Below the pieces are notes generated by a model, which saw only the letters and a program-made list of their open reading frames with translations, was not told the DNA's origin and made no database searches. Both the position numbers and the translations under genes were made by a program. Shown piece by piece: positions 46,378-54,259 of a stretch of DNA of 64,000 nt. Numbering within the stretch: the first letter of the stretch is position 1; every line of letters starts with the position of its first letter. The stretch is from Urinicoccus massiliensis (lineage in GTDB: Bacteria; Bacillota; Clostridia; Tissierellales; Peptoniphilaceae): NCBI RefSeq assembly GCF_900120405.1, contig NZ_LT635493.1:1131965-1195964 (forward strand). Reading direction: 5' to 3'.

Positions 46378-47082
46378 TTGATGGATAGAAAAACAGTCGA
46401 TCCGAGAATAAAACTTACTCTACTTCCAATTGTTGGATTTACGAGCTTTTTTATAAGCGATACAATTCTACTTTTCGGACTGATTCTCTTTGCCTTTTTT
46501 CTGTATGTATACAGCAGTATGTGGAAAAGAGCATTACGCTTTATTTTGTTTTTTGTGATTTTATACTGCATAGAGTTATGGCTTGGAAAGTTTTGTGAAG
46601 CAAGTATCGTATTTGCAATATATATGTTTATTTACTTTGCATCAAGGATGACCTTAATTGCTATGTTTGGTGGATATATAACAAAGACTACAAGTGTAAG
46701 TGAAATGCTTGAAGCATTAAATAGAATGAAAGTACCAAGAAGCATTGGTATACCTTTTAGTGTTTTGCTTAGGTTTGTACCAACTATAAAAATAGAACTC
46801 AAGGCATTAAAAGAGAATATGAAGATTCGAGGAATCGTAACAAGTAGATTTTTCCCCTTGCTACATCCAATTAAATATATTGAATATACGCTTGTTCCGC
46901 TTTTAATGAGAATGATTAAGATTTCAGATGAACTGTCAGCTTCAGCACTCATTAGAGGACTTGATAGTGATGAGAACAGGGTTACATTAACAAAATTGAG
47001 GTTTAGAACAACGGATTTGTTGATTGGACTATTAGGAGCTTTGATGATTGCTCTTGTGATAGTAATACAGAAAATTTATTAG
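46378..47082 (+). CDS. ECF transporter T-component (EcfT/CbiQ-like)
   Basis: 234 residues, about five helices, and the coupling motif ALKENMKIRGI (A-R-G-like) that contacts the ATPases, with a second LSASALIRGLD. The start is TTG at 46378 or ATG at 46381; both lie after GAGGAGG. It scaffolds the S-component and ATPase. Confidence 0.88.
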   Translation: MMDRKTVDPRIKLTLLPIVGFTSFFISDTILLFGLILFAFFLYVYSSMWKRALRFILFFVILYCIELWLGKFCEASIVFAIYMFIYFASRMTLIAMFGGYITKTTSVSEMLEALNRMKVPRSIGIPFSVLLRFVPTIKIELKALKENMKIRGIVTSRFFPLLHPIKYIEYTLVPLLMRMIKISDELSASALIRGLDSDENRVTLTKLRFRTTDLLIGLLGALMIALVIVIQKIY

Positions 47083-47092
47083 GAGGACTTTT

Positions 47093-47677
47093 ATGAAAAA
47101 CAAATTAAATGGTCGTGATTTTATTACAATCGGAATCTTTAATGCAATTGGAATTGTCATATACATGGCGGTTGCATTTGCTATGGCAACAACAGTGATT
47201 GGAGGATTTATTGCTTCAGGAGTTAGCTTTATGGTAGCTGCTACCGTTTATATCCTTATGGCTTTGAAAGTTAAAAAGAAGGGCGTATTTACAATATCAG
47301 GAACGCTTCTTGGTTTAATTGCATTGTCAGGAGGACATTTGCCTCATGCAGTCTTTGCTGTAATCGGTGGAATTATATGTGATTTGATTATAGGAAATTA
47401 TGAGAGCAAGGGACGAATGATTATTGGATATGGGATATTTGCATTAGCGGATTTTTTAGGGACAGTAATTCCTGTGATTTTATTCGGAACAGCTTCTTTT
47501 GTGGAAAGAGCATCAAAATGGAAAATGAGTGAAGCACAAATAAATGAAGCATTATCTTATTTCAAAGTTTCATGGGCAGTAGGCTTTGCCTTGATAACAT
47601 TTGTTCTTGCTTGCATAGGAGCATTCGTTGCAACAAAGATACTCAAAAAGCATTTTGAAAAAGCAGGAGTGATTTAA
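47093..47677 (+). CDS. ECF transporter S-component, MptD/Trep_Strep family
   Basis: 194 residues with five or six helices; the N-terminus (LNGRDFITIGIFNAIGIVIYMAVAF) matches the MptD/Trep_Strep family of putative substrate-binding S-components. Such proteins occur with CbiQ/CbiO-like genes and YbtPQ-like pairs in streptococcal siderophore loci such as the equibactin cluster. The substrate is unknown; a metal chelate is likely. Confidence 0.85.
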   Translation: MKNKLNGRDFITIGIFNAIGIVIYMAVAFAMATTVIGGFIASGVSFMVAATVYILMALKVKKKGVFTISGTLLGLIALSGGHLPHAVFAVIGGIICDLIIGNYESKGRMIIGYGIFALADFLGTVIPVILFGTASFVERASKWKMSEAQINEALSYFKVSWAVGFALITFVLACIGAFVATKILKKHFEKAGVI

Positions 47678-47718
47678 TAATAAATTTACTTAGGAGGGAA
47701 AATAATGGAGGGATAATT

Positions 47719-47826
47719 ATGTCAAAACTTATAGTTTCGGTTTTCACAGAACGATATAATTATCCTTTTTTATTCTTGGAATTGCTTACACATAGCAATA
47801 ATACTTTACCAGAAACGACCAAATAG
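47719..47826 (+). CDS. Short hypothetical frame
   Basis: 35 codons (MSKLIVSVFTERYNYPFLF...) with GGAGGG eleven bases upstream. No recognisable domain; it may be a remnant at the end of the transporter cassette. Confidence 0.3.
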   Translation: MSKLIVSVFTERYNYPFLFLELLTHSNNTLPETTK

Positions 47827-47858
47827 AAAATTATATAAAACATTAGTTTTTAAGCCGA

Positions 47859-47899
47859 GAGGACTTTTTACGCCAAAGTGTAGAAGTCCTCCTTTTTTA
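47859..47899 (+). terminator. Terminator after the transporter cassette
   Basis: GAGGACTT / AAGTCCTC stem with a long loop followed by CTTTTTT. It ends the cassette before the sigma-like gene. Confidence 0.7.
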
Positions 47900-47942
47900 T
47901 TCTCAAAACCAAAACAGAGAACTTAAAAAGGAGGATGACTAA

Positions 47943-48359
47943 GTGGCAAAGAAAGAATATTACCTTTATGTAAAAGGCAAAGCCGTACCTGTAAGTGAAG
48001 AAGTCTACAAAGCCTATTGGAAGATAACAGAGCATGAAAAGTATCTCCAAAGAAAAGATTGGAAGCATAATGTAATACCATTTTCGGCACTGGATCATGA
48101 TGGACACTTTGTAGATAACATCATAGATGAAAAGATAGACTTAGAAAAAATTGTAGAAGTAAAAATGCGAATTGAAGAACTTCATAAAGCATTAAATACT
48201 CTTACAAAAGAAGAACGAGAACTAATGGAAGCCATCTTCTACAAAGAAGAAAGTCTAAGGTCAATCAGCAGAAGAGAGAAAGTTACACATCAAGCAATCA
48301 GTGGGAGGAGGGATAGGATTTTAGAAAAACTGAGAAAGATTTTAGAAGATAAAATCTAA
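47943..48359 (+). CDS. Sigma-70-like regulatory protein of IME B
   Basis: 138 residues from a GTG after AAGGAGG. The N-terminal half (YYLYVKGKAVPVSEEVYKAYWK) is seen in small element-borne sigma-like proteins; the C-terminal half has a sigma region 4 HTH (TLTKEERELMEAIF ... SRREKVTHQAISGRRDRI). Such genes are common in Tn916- and Tn4451-type elements and probably control transfer genes. Confidence 0.75.
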   Translation: MAKKEYYLYVKGKAVPVSEEVYKAYWKITEHEKYLQRKDWKHNVIPFSALDHDGHFVDNIIDEKIDLEKIVEVKMRIEELHKALNTLTKEERELMEAIFYKEESLRSISRREKVTHQAISGRRDRILEKLRKILEDKI

Positions 48360-48366
48360 AAACTTG

Positions 48367-48407
48367 GAAAGGTTAAGTGTCAAAAAAGGTGCTTAACCTT
48401 TCTTTAT
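48367..48407 (+). terminator. Terminator after the sigma-like gene
   Basis: GAAAGGTTAAG / CTTAACCTTTC stem with a 14-base loop and TTTAT after it. Confidence 0.7.
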
Positions 48408-48442
48408 GGAAACAAGCAGATACCAAAACGGAGGAATTAAAA

Positions 48443-48772
48443 ATGAAGAAAGAAAAAACATTACAGGAAGTACAGGAACAAATTTCTGAACTTCAGGAAG
48501 AAAGAGAAAAGTGCGATGTAAAGCTGAAACAATTACAAAATCAAGGCAAAAAATTAGAAAAACTGGCAAATGAAAAGGAACGAAAAAGAAGAAATCACAG
48601 GCTCATACAAAGAGGCTTGATAGTAGAAAGAGTAATTGAAAATTCCCTTATGTTTGCCAATGAGGAGATAGAAGAACTACTTAAAGTTGCTACTGATACA
48701 GAAGAATACAGACAAGCCTATGAAGAAATGATAAATGGAAAAGATATGGAAGATGAAACAGATATTGAGTGA
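48443..48772 (+). CDS. DUF3847 mobilization accessory protein of IME B
   Basis: 109 residues: coiled coil over about 1-55, a basic patch KERKRRNHRLIQRGLIVERV, and an acidic tail. It corresponds in position and pattern to the IME A protein at 32049. The ATG at 48443 follows GGAGG; the longer frame from 48377 would run through the preceding terminator. Confidence 0.72.
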   Translation: MKKEKTLQEVQEQISELQEEREKCDVKLKQLQNQGKKLEKLANEKERKRRNHRLIQRGLIVERVIENSLMFANEEIEELLKVATDTEEYRQAYEEMINGKDMEDETDIE

Positions 48773-48802
48773 ACAGAATAAAAAAACTTAGTTTTTTCAG
48801 AA

Positions 48803-48883
48803 GCTCCCTGCAAGGGCAAAAAGCTTCGCAGAACGCAAAACACCCTTTAGGGTGTATAATTGCGCCCTTAGAAAAACTAAGGG
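48803..48883 (-). other. oriT: Candidate oriT of IME B, inverted
   Basis: Read on the minus strand: hairpin CCCTTAG/CTAAGGG, GCGCAATTAT, perfect hairpin ACACCC-TAAA-GGGTGT, TGCGTTCT, then hairpin CCCT-TGC-AGGG. IME A has the same series (32371-32441), with CTCT...AGAG for CCCT...AGGG and CCCTTG for CCCTTAG: paired changes that keep the stems. The orientation relative to the relaxase gene is opposite in the two elements. Confidence 0.75.
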
Positions 48884-49013
48884 ATTTTAGCAAGTATTAA
48901 AAAATCCAAAACTTAATAAAAATATACGGATAAAGCAGATAGGAAAAGATACAAAAAATAGCCTGTCTGCTTTTTTCCTTTACCTAAAAACAAATAAAAA
49001 ATGAAAGGAGCTT

Positions 49014-50672
49014 ATGAAGATGGCAGAAACATTTCACTTTAATATTTCCATGATAAGCAGAGGAAAAAGTAAATCGGCAGTTGCAAGTGCAGCATATATC
49101 TCTTGTGAGAAAATCAAAAATGAATGGGATGGAGAAGTTCATGACTATCATAATAAAAAAGGACTTTTACATTCAGAAATCTTCTTGCCGGAGAATGTTC
49201 CCATAGCATTAAAAGATAGAACTACTTTATGGAATAGCGTTGAACTAAATGAGAAAGCAAGTAACGCACAGCTTGCAAGAAACTTCATTATCGCCTTACC
49301 AAAAGAATTATCCTTTGAAGAAAATAAGAAACTCATTACCGACTTCATACAAGAAAATTTTGTATCAAAAGGAATGATAGCAGACCTTGCAATCCATGAT
49401 GAAAGTGATGAAGAAAATAATAATATCCATGCACATATTATGACTACCCTCAGACCAATCAATGAAAAAGGAGAGTGGCAGGCAAAAAGCAAAAAAGAAT
49501 ATGTAATTGATGAAAATGGAGAAAAGATAAAACTAAAAAGCGGGAACTACAAAACAAGAAAAGTAGAGCTGACAGACTGGAACAATAAAGGAAACGCAGA
49601 GAAATGGAGAGAGAATTTTGCAAGACTTTGTAATCAGTATTTAGAAAAAAATCATCAAGAAAAGAGAGTGGATCATCGTTCCTACAAAAGGCAAGGGATA
49701 GAAGAAATCCCAACCATTCACATGGGAGCAAGTGCCAGTGCCTTAGAGAAAAAAGGAATCGAAACCGACAAAGGAAACATCAACAGAGAAATAAAAAAAC
49801 ATAACTCTTTAGTAAAAGCTATCAAGAACAAGATAAAAGAAATCACTTCTTGGATAGACTCTTTACTTGGAAATCTGCAAGCAAAATACGATGGGTATAA
49901 ACAGACCAAGAAAGATGAACTGGAGAACAAAGCAGAACTCTTTAACCTTTATGAATATATTTCTATCTACAACGAAATACAGGGAGAAAAAACAAAAAAT
50001 CTATCCTACTATGGACAGATAAAAAAGGGAAATGCAGACCTAAAGAGATTTGTAAAAGCAATCTACTATCTAAAAGATAATCATCTTCAAACCATAGCAG
50101 ACCTACAAGAAAAAGTTTTTGAACTGGCAAAGCAAAGTAAAAAGATAAGTGAAGATATTCAAAGCAAAACCCAAAGAATAAAGGAGTTAAATCGTTGCTT
50201 TATTTGTGCAGACATCATCAAAGAAAATAAGGCGGTATATCAGGAATATAAAGATAAAACTTTTCTTAAAGATAAATTTAACAATTCACATAAAGATGAA
50301 ATTGAAAACTACAAAAAAGCAAGAAAGACTATAGAAAAATTTACTGGAACATCAGCTATAAAGTCGAGTGATTGGCAGAAAGAAATATCAAGCCTTGAAA
50401 AAGAGATACAAGACTTAACTGAAGATAAAGCTAAAGTTCAAGACGAATTTAAGCAGATAGATCATATCAAATATGCAGTAAAGATTGTGGGTGACGAGTA
50501 TGGAATAGATTTATCTATAGAGATAGACAAGGCAATTAAGAGGGGAGATAAACCAAGTGTAATTGCACAACTGAAAAAATTTCAAGAGCAAGAGGAAAGA
50601 AAGGGTCAGTACAAACAAAAAGCAAAAGAAAAGGCTAAAGAAAATTATAAAAATAAAGGGGAGGAAAGATAA
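49014..50672 (+). CDS. MobA/MobL family relaxase of IME B
   Basis: 552 residues. FHFNISMISRGKSKSAVASAAY is the MobQ N-terminal motif; the histidine motif is AIHDESDEENNNIHAHIMTTLRP, with a longer spacer than in IME A. The C-terminal 290 residues are a charged coiled coil. The start is the ATG at 49014 after AAAGGAG; the one at 49020 is also possible. It nicks the adjacent oriT. Confidence 0.93.
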   Translation: MKMAETFHFNISMISRGKSKSAVASAAYISCEKIKNEWDGEVHDYHNKKGLLHSEIFLPENVPIALKDRTTLWNSVELNEKASNAQLARNFIIALPKELSFEENKKLITDFIQENFVSKGMIADLAIHDESDEENNNIHAHIMTTLRPINEKGEWQAKSKKEYVIDENGEKIKLKSGNYKTRKVELTDWNNKGNAEKWRENFARLCNQYLEKNHQEKRVDHRSYKRQGIEEIPTIHMGASASALEKKGIETDKGNINREIKKHNSLVKAIKNKIKEITSWIDSLLGNLQAKYDGYKQTKKDELENKAELFNLYEYISIYNEIQGEKTKNLSYYGQIKKGNADLKRFVKAIYYLKDNHLQTIADLQEKVFELAKQSKKISEDIQSKTQRIKELNRCFICADIIKENKAVYQEYKDKTFLKDKFNNSHKDEIENYKKARKTIEKFTGTSAIKSSDWQKEISSLEKEIQDLTEDKAKVQDEFKQIDHIKYAVKIVGDEYGIDLSIEIDKAIKRGDKPSVIAQLKKFQEQEERKGQYKQKAKEKAKENYKNKGEER

Positions 50673-50674
50673 AA

Positions 50675-51421
50675 ATGGCAGACAACAGAAGATACTATTG
50701 GTTAAAATTGAAAGAAGATTTTTTTACAGATAAGAGAATCAAAAGGCTAAGAAAAATATCAGGAGGAGATACCTATACAATCATTTATCTTAAATTGCTT
50801 TTACTTAGCTTAAAAGATAGTGGGAAGCTGTATTATGATGGAGTAGAAACAGACTTTATCAAAGAGCTTGCCTTAACGATTGATGAAACGGAAGATGATG
50901 TAATGGTTATAGTGAACTATCTTATGGCACAAGGATTGATGGAGATAATCACAGAAAATGACGAGTATTTTTTAACAGAAATCCCAAGTCTTATAGGTTC
51001 AGAAACAGCGTCTACAAGGCGTTCGAGAAAATCGAGAGGACAAAAAGCGTTGCAATGCAACACTAATGCAACACATTGCAACCTTTTGCAACAAAATTGC
51101 AACGGAGATATAGAGAAAGAAATAGATATAGAGTTAGAAAAAGAGGGGGAGATAGAAAAAATATCCCCCGTTTTTTACGGAGAATATAAAAATGTTTCCT
51201 TAACAGATGAAGAATATGGAAAGTTAAAGGATAAAATGCAAGGTCATAGGGAGAAAATGATAGAAAAGCTTTCGACTTATATGCAAAGCACAGGAAGAAA
51301 CTACAAAGACCATTATGCGACCTTAATTCATTGGTATGAACAAGATAAAGGGAAATTAAAGGAGTGTAGTAAATCAACAGTATATACCCTTGAAGATTAT
51401 GACAAGGGAGAACATTTATAA
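50675..51421 (+). CDS. Replisome organiser-like replication protein
   Basis: 248 residues. The N-terminal ~120 residues (YYWLKLKEDFFTDKRIKRLRKISGGDTYTIIYLKLL) are a phage replisome-organiser N-terminal winged helix. A polar linker holds a run of Asn/Cys/Thr (QCNTNATHCNLLQQNCNG), then a helical tail. It begins two bases after the relaxase stop and may start replication of the circular IME. Confidence 0.8.
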   Translation: MADNRRYYWLKLKEDFFTDKRIKRLRKISGGDTYTIIYLKLLLLSLKDSGKLYYDGVETDFIKELALTIDETEDDVMVIVNYLMAQGLMEIITENDEYFLTEIPSLIGSETASTRRSRKSRGQKALQCNTNATHCNLLQQNCNGDIEKEIDIELEKEGEIEKISPVFYGEYKNVSLTDEEYGKLKDKMQGHREKMIEKLSTYMQSTGRNYKDHYATLIHWYEQDKGKLKECSKSTVYTLEDYDKGEHL

Positions 51422-51602
51422 TCTCATATAAGACGGTGGAGAGGCTTTTTTAGAGCGTTAATGGCAAAAGAGGTATCAGAATATAGCTAAGTGTGAAAAC
51501 ATCATGTGAGGGCTTAAAATTGCAGTATGGAAAAATCATCGTATTTATGATAAAATGACAGTGATATGATAATAAACTCAGTTATAAAGAGAGGATATAT
51601 AA
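51422..51602. other. Short spacer with promoter-like sequence
   Basis: No gene seen. GATAAAATGACAGTGATATGATAAT near 51547-51571 is a likely promoter of the next gene; its word GACAGTGATAT also occurs at the left ICE junction (24323-24333). Confidence 0.4.
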
Positions 51603-51926
51603 ATGCGAATTCAATTTACAGTAAACGATGAAGAACTGAAAATTTTAACTAAAAAAGTTATAGAGGGTAATTACCCAAGTATTAGTGAATATTGTAAGTG
51701 TAGCAGTTTACAAGAAAATACAAGTTATGTTGACTTATATAATACCTTACTAAATAAAATAAGCTTTTTGCCGAAAGACAAAGAATTTGTTTTACGAGAG
51801 TTAATAGCAACACCGCCGGCTTTGATTGGCAGATGGTTTTATGAAAATGTAAATAAGGGACTTGTGAAAAATGTAGAACACATCGGAAAAGCTGAAGGTG
51901 GAGTAGAAAAATATAAAAAGATATGA
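51603..51926 (+). CDS. Hypothetical protein, DUF1413-like C-terminus
   Basis: 107 residues. The N-terminal part (IQFTVNDEELKILTKKVIEG) looks like a ribbon-helix-helix region; the C-terminal part (PPALIGRWFYENVNKGL ... VEHIGKAEGGVEKY) resembles DUF1413 proteins. Ribosome site AGAGAGGA. A small DNA-binding regulator is possible; low certainty. Confidence 0.5.
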   Translation: MRIQFTVNDEELKILTKKVIEGNYPSISEYCKCSSLQENTSYVDLYNTLLNKISFLPKDKEFVLRELIATPPALIGRWFYENVNKGLVKNVEHIGKAEGGVEKYKKI

Positions 51927-51999
51927 GACTTATTTCAAAAAGCTACGCAGTGCGTGGCGGATTGGAAAAGATATTTAGATAATTTTGGAGGTGCATTTC

Positions 52000-52989
52000 A
52001 TGGCAGATGAAAATAAAGAGATAGTTATTGTAGATGATAAAACTATACAAGAAAAAATATATTTCATTCGTGGACAAAAAGTAATGCTTGATGCAGATTT
52101 AGCTGAAATATATGGTTATGAAACTAAAAACTTTAATAGACAGGTAAAAAATAATATTGAAAAGTTTGAAGGCGAAGATTTTATGTTTCAATTGACCGAG
52201 AATGAGTTTGAAAACTTGAGGTGCAAAAATTTCACCTCAAGTTGGGGCGGCTCAAGGTACCTACCAAATGCCTTTACGGAACAAGGTATTTATATGCTTA
52301 TGACTGTATTAAGGGGAGAACTTGCGATTAGGCAAAGCAGAGCCTTAATTAGAACATTTAAGCAGATGAAAGACTTCATTATTGAAAATCAAGATTTTAT
52401 CGGTTCAAAAGAATTAGTCCAAATAGCTATTCAAACCAACCAAAACACAAATGATATTGCAGAAATAAAATCTCAAATGGCTACTAAAGAAGATTTGAAA
52501 AAAGTAATGGATAATTTTATCGATCCGGACACTTACAAGCATTTCCTTTTGATGAATGGAGATAAGATTGAAGCGGATGTTGCCTATACAAAAATATATA
52601 AGTCAGCAAAGAAAAGCATTTACGTAATAGATAACTATATAGGCTTGAAAACCTTAGAATTATTAAGAGCTGCAAAAGACAATGTTGAAATTATAGTCTT
52701 TAGCGACAATGTGAAAAATAAAGATATGCTTACAAAAAACATCCTAAATGATTTTAGAAGAGATTATCCAAATATCAACTTAAAAATGAAGGTTGCAGGC
52801 AAAAAATATCACGATAGATATATTGCAATAGACTATGGAACAGAAAATGAAGCCTTTTATCTTTGCGGAGCTTCATCAAAGGACGCAGGAAATAAAATAT
52901 CAAGTATTACCAAGATAGAAGAATCCTCTAAGGATATGTATCATACAATGTTTGGTGGAATGTTAAACAATAAGAATTTGAAAATTTAA
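52000..52989 (+). CDS. ORF6N-domain protein with PLD-like C-terminal domain
   Basis: 329 residues. Residues 10-100 are an ORF6N domain (YFIRGQKVMLDADLAEIYGYETKNFNRQVKNN), common in phage antirepressors. Residues ~185-325 form a PLD-like fold (VAYTKIYKSAKKSIYVIDNYIG) with KYHDRYIAID and CGASSKDAG in place of an HKD motif: His and Asp/Ser remain but the lysine is Arg. ATG at 52000 after GGAGGTG. It could be a DNA-binding regulator or a defence protein. Confidence 0.75.
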   Translation: MADENKEIVIVDDKTIQEKIYFIRGQKVMLDADLAEIYGYETKNFNRQVKNNIEKFEGEDFMFQLTENEFENLRCKNFTSSWGGSRYLPNAFTEQGIYMLMTVLRGELAIRQSRALIRTFKQMKDFIIENQDFIGSKELVQIAIQTNQNTNDIAEIKSQMATKEDLKKVMDNFIDPDTYKHFLLMNGDKIEADVAYTKIYKSAKKSIYVIDNYIGLKTLELLRAAKDNVEIIVFSDNVKNKDMLTKNILNDFRRDYPNINLKMKVAGKKYHDRYIAIDYGTENEAFYLCGASSKDAGNKISSITKIEESSKDMYHTMFGGMLNNKNLKI

Positions 52990-53030
52990 TATGCAGATAA
53001 CAGAATAGACAGTTATATGAGCTTTAAGCA

Positions 53031-53062
53031 AGGCGGTAGAAGTAAAAATCTATCGTCTTTTT
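53031..53062 (+). terminator. Hairpin and T-tract before tnpW of IME B
   Basis: AGGCGGTAGA / TCTATCGTCT stem (G-T pairs) followed by TTTTTTA, then the AGGAGG of tnpW. A near copy (AGACGATAGA / TCTATCGTCT) is at 59224-59253. Confidence 0.75.
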
Positions 53063-53090
53063 TAATTGCAACAAACAGGAGGAAAACTAT

Positions 53091-53276
53091 ATGCAAGAAA
53101 ATAAAAATGAACAGAATACAGGAACAAAGACGATAAAGAAAATTGGGAAAGTAACCTATGAGGTTGTTGTCCACTTTAATGAAAATGCAACGGAAACCAT
53201 GCAAGACAAATTAAAAAGGATAATGCTTAGAGAAATGGAGATGAAAAAACATCAAAAAGGAGATAAAAATGATTAG
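53091..53276 (+). CDS. tnpW: TnpW family protein of IME B
   Basis: 61 residues with IGKVTYEVVVHFNENATET, aligning with IGKTKYTVNLHFKQGTGET of the IME A protein. Last gene before the right end, as in Tn4451-like elements. Confidence 0.8.
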   Translation: MQENKNEQNTGTKTIKKIGKVTYEVVVHFNENATETMQDKLKRIMLREMEMKKHQKGDKND

Positions 53277-53283
53277 AAAGTCC

Positions 53284-53302
53284 TTGACAAGTTGTTACAG
53301 GA
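53284..53302 (+). promoter_or_regulatory. Right end of IME B with outward TTGACA box
   Basis: TTGACA at 53284-53289, 13 bases to the end of the CAGGA core. In the circle the left end adds GTAA and then TAGAAT (38139-38144): a 17-base spacer and a 5/6 match to TATAAT, reading into the recombinase gene. In the integrated state the bases at that distance are CTGCCA, so the promoter is off. Confidence 0.72.
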
Positions 53303-54103
53303 AAAACTGCCAAATCAATCCTTATATCCTGTGGAGCAAGGCTTGCTCCATTTGATATTCAGGAACTTAGGGACTTAATGAAAGAAGATGAACTGGAACT
53401 TGATACACTTGGAGAAAAGAAAACAGCTTTATTCGTAATAATATCGGATACAGATGATACATTTAACTTTGTAGTATCAATAATGTACTCACAATTATTT
53501 AATCTATTATGTGATAAAGCAGATGATGAATATGGCGGAAGACTTCCTGTTCATGTGAGATGCCTACTTGATGAGTTCGCAAATATCGGCTTAATTCCTA
53601 AATTTGAAAAGCTGATAGCAACTATTAGAAGTAGAGAAATATCAGCTTGTATAATATTACAAGCACAATCACAACTAAAAAGTATCTATAAAGATAATGC
53701 AGATACCATAGTTGGCAATTGTGATTCGACGTTATTTTTAGGAGGCAAAGAAAGAACAACATTAAAAGAATTATCTGAAAGTTTGGGAAAAGAAACAATA
53801 GACCTATATAACATATCAGAAACAAGATCGAATCAAAAGAGTTTTGGTTTAAACTATCAAAAAACTGGAAAAGAATTAATGAGCCAAGATGAAATAACTG
53901 TAATGGATGGTGGGAAATGTATCTACCAATTAAGAGGAGTTAGACCATTTCTTTCAGATAAATTTGACATAACCAAGCATAAGAATTATAAGTTCCTTGA
54001 AGATTATGATAAGAGAAATATATTTGACATAGAGAAATACCTACAGAGAAAAGATGAGGTTAAGTTAAAAGAGAGTATGGTAGTTGAAATATTAGATGAA
54101 TAA
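53300..54103 (+). pseudogene. virD4: virD4 coupling protein, part 3 of 3
   Basis: GKTAKSILISCGARLAPFD continues part 2 in register, through Walker B (HVRCLLDEFANIGLIPKFEKL), the CIILQAQSQLKSIY motif and the C-terminal IFDIEKYLQRK to a normal stop. The three parts add up to about 600 codons, the usual length. An internal ATG at 53378 could at best give a fragment. All three parts look undamaged apart from the insertions. Confidence 0.92.
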
Positions 54104-54159
54104 ATTTAAAATTAAATAAGAAGTAAGATAGATATTTAGGAAAGATTAAAAGAAAATAC

Positions 54160-54188
54160 TTGACAAAAAATATTTTATAACATATAAT
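54160..54188 (+). promoter_or_regulatory. Consensus sigma-A promoter of the abi locus
   Basis: TTGACA (54160-54165), 17 bases, TATAAT (54183-54188): a perfect match to consensus. Transcription would begin near 54195, at the start of the structured leader. Confidence 0.88.
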
Positions 54189-54194
54189 AATGTC

Positions 54195-54245
54195 AACAGT
54201 ACCCGACACGCCTCTTAACAATGCGGACCAAGTCGGGTCATTTGA
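54195..54245 (+). ncRNA. abiF-type structured leader RNA
   Basis: ACCCGAC (54201-54207) and GTCGGGT (54232-54238) close a stem over an unpaired-looking core CACGCCTCTTAACAATGCGG. This corresponds, as I recall, to the conserved abiF RNA motif found upstream of Abi_2 family genes in Bacillota. It is driven by a perfect promoter and lies 20 bases before the abi start, so it may act as a separate RNA or as a control element. It overlaps a false upstream ATG at 54221. Confidence 0.7.
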
Positions 54246-54259
54246 TTTTAGGAGAAAAA

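Larger units (their letters stand above)
38135..53302. mobile_element. IME B, Tn4451-family mobilizable element inserted in virD4
   Basis: Bounded by the direct repeat CAGGA (38130-38134 and 53298-53302). Deleting 38135-53302 restores virD4 (LAAG|KTAKS). Order: serine recombinase, TetR, ClbS-like, two ABC exporter-type genes, ECF ATPase, EcfT, S-component, sigma-like gene, DUF3847, candidate oriT, relaxase, replication protein, two other genes, tnpW. It is almost twice as long as IME A, mainly through the transporter cassette. Confidence 0.9.

Noticed and set aside
47868..48107. 79-codon minus-strand frame beside the sigma-like gene
   Set aside because: It is antisense to that gene and to a terminator; no ribosome site.
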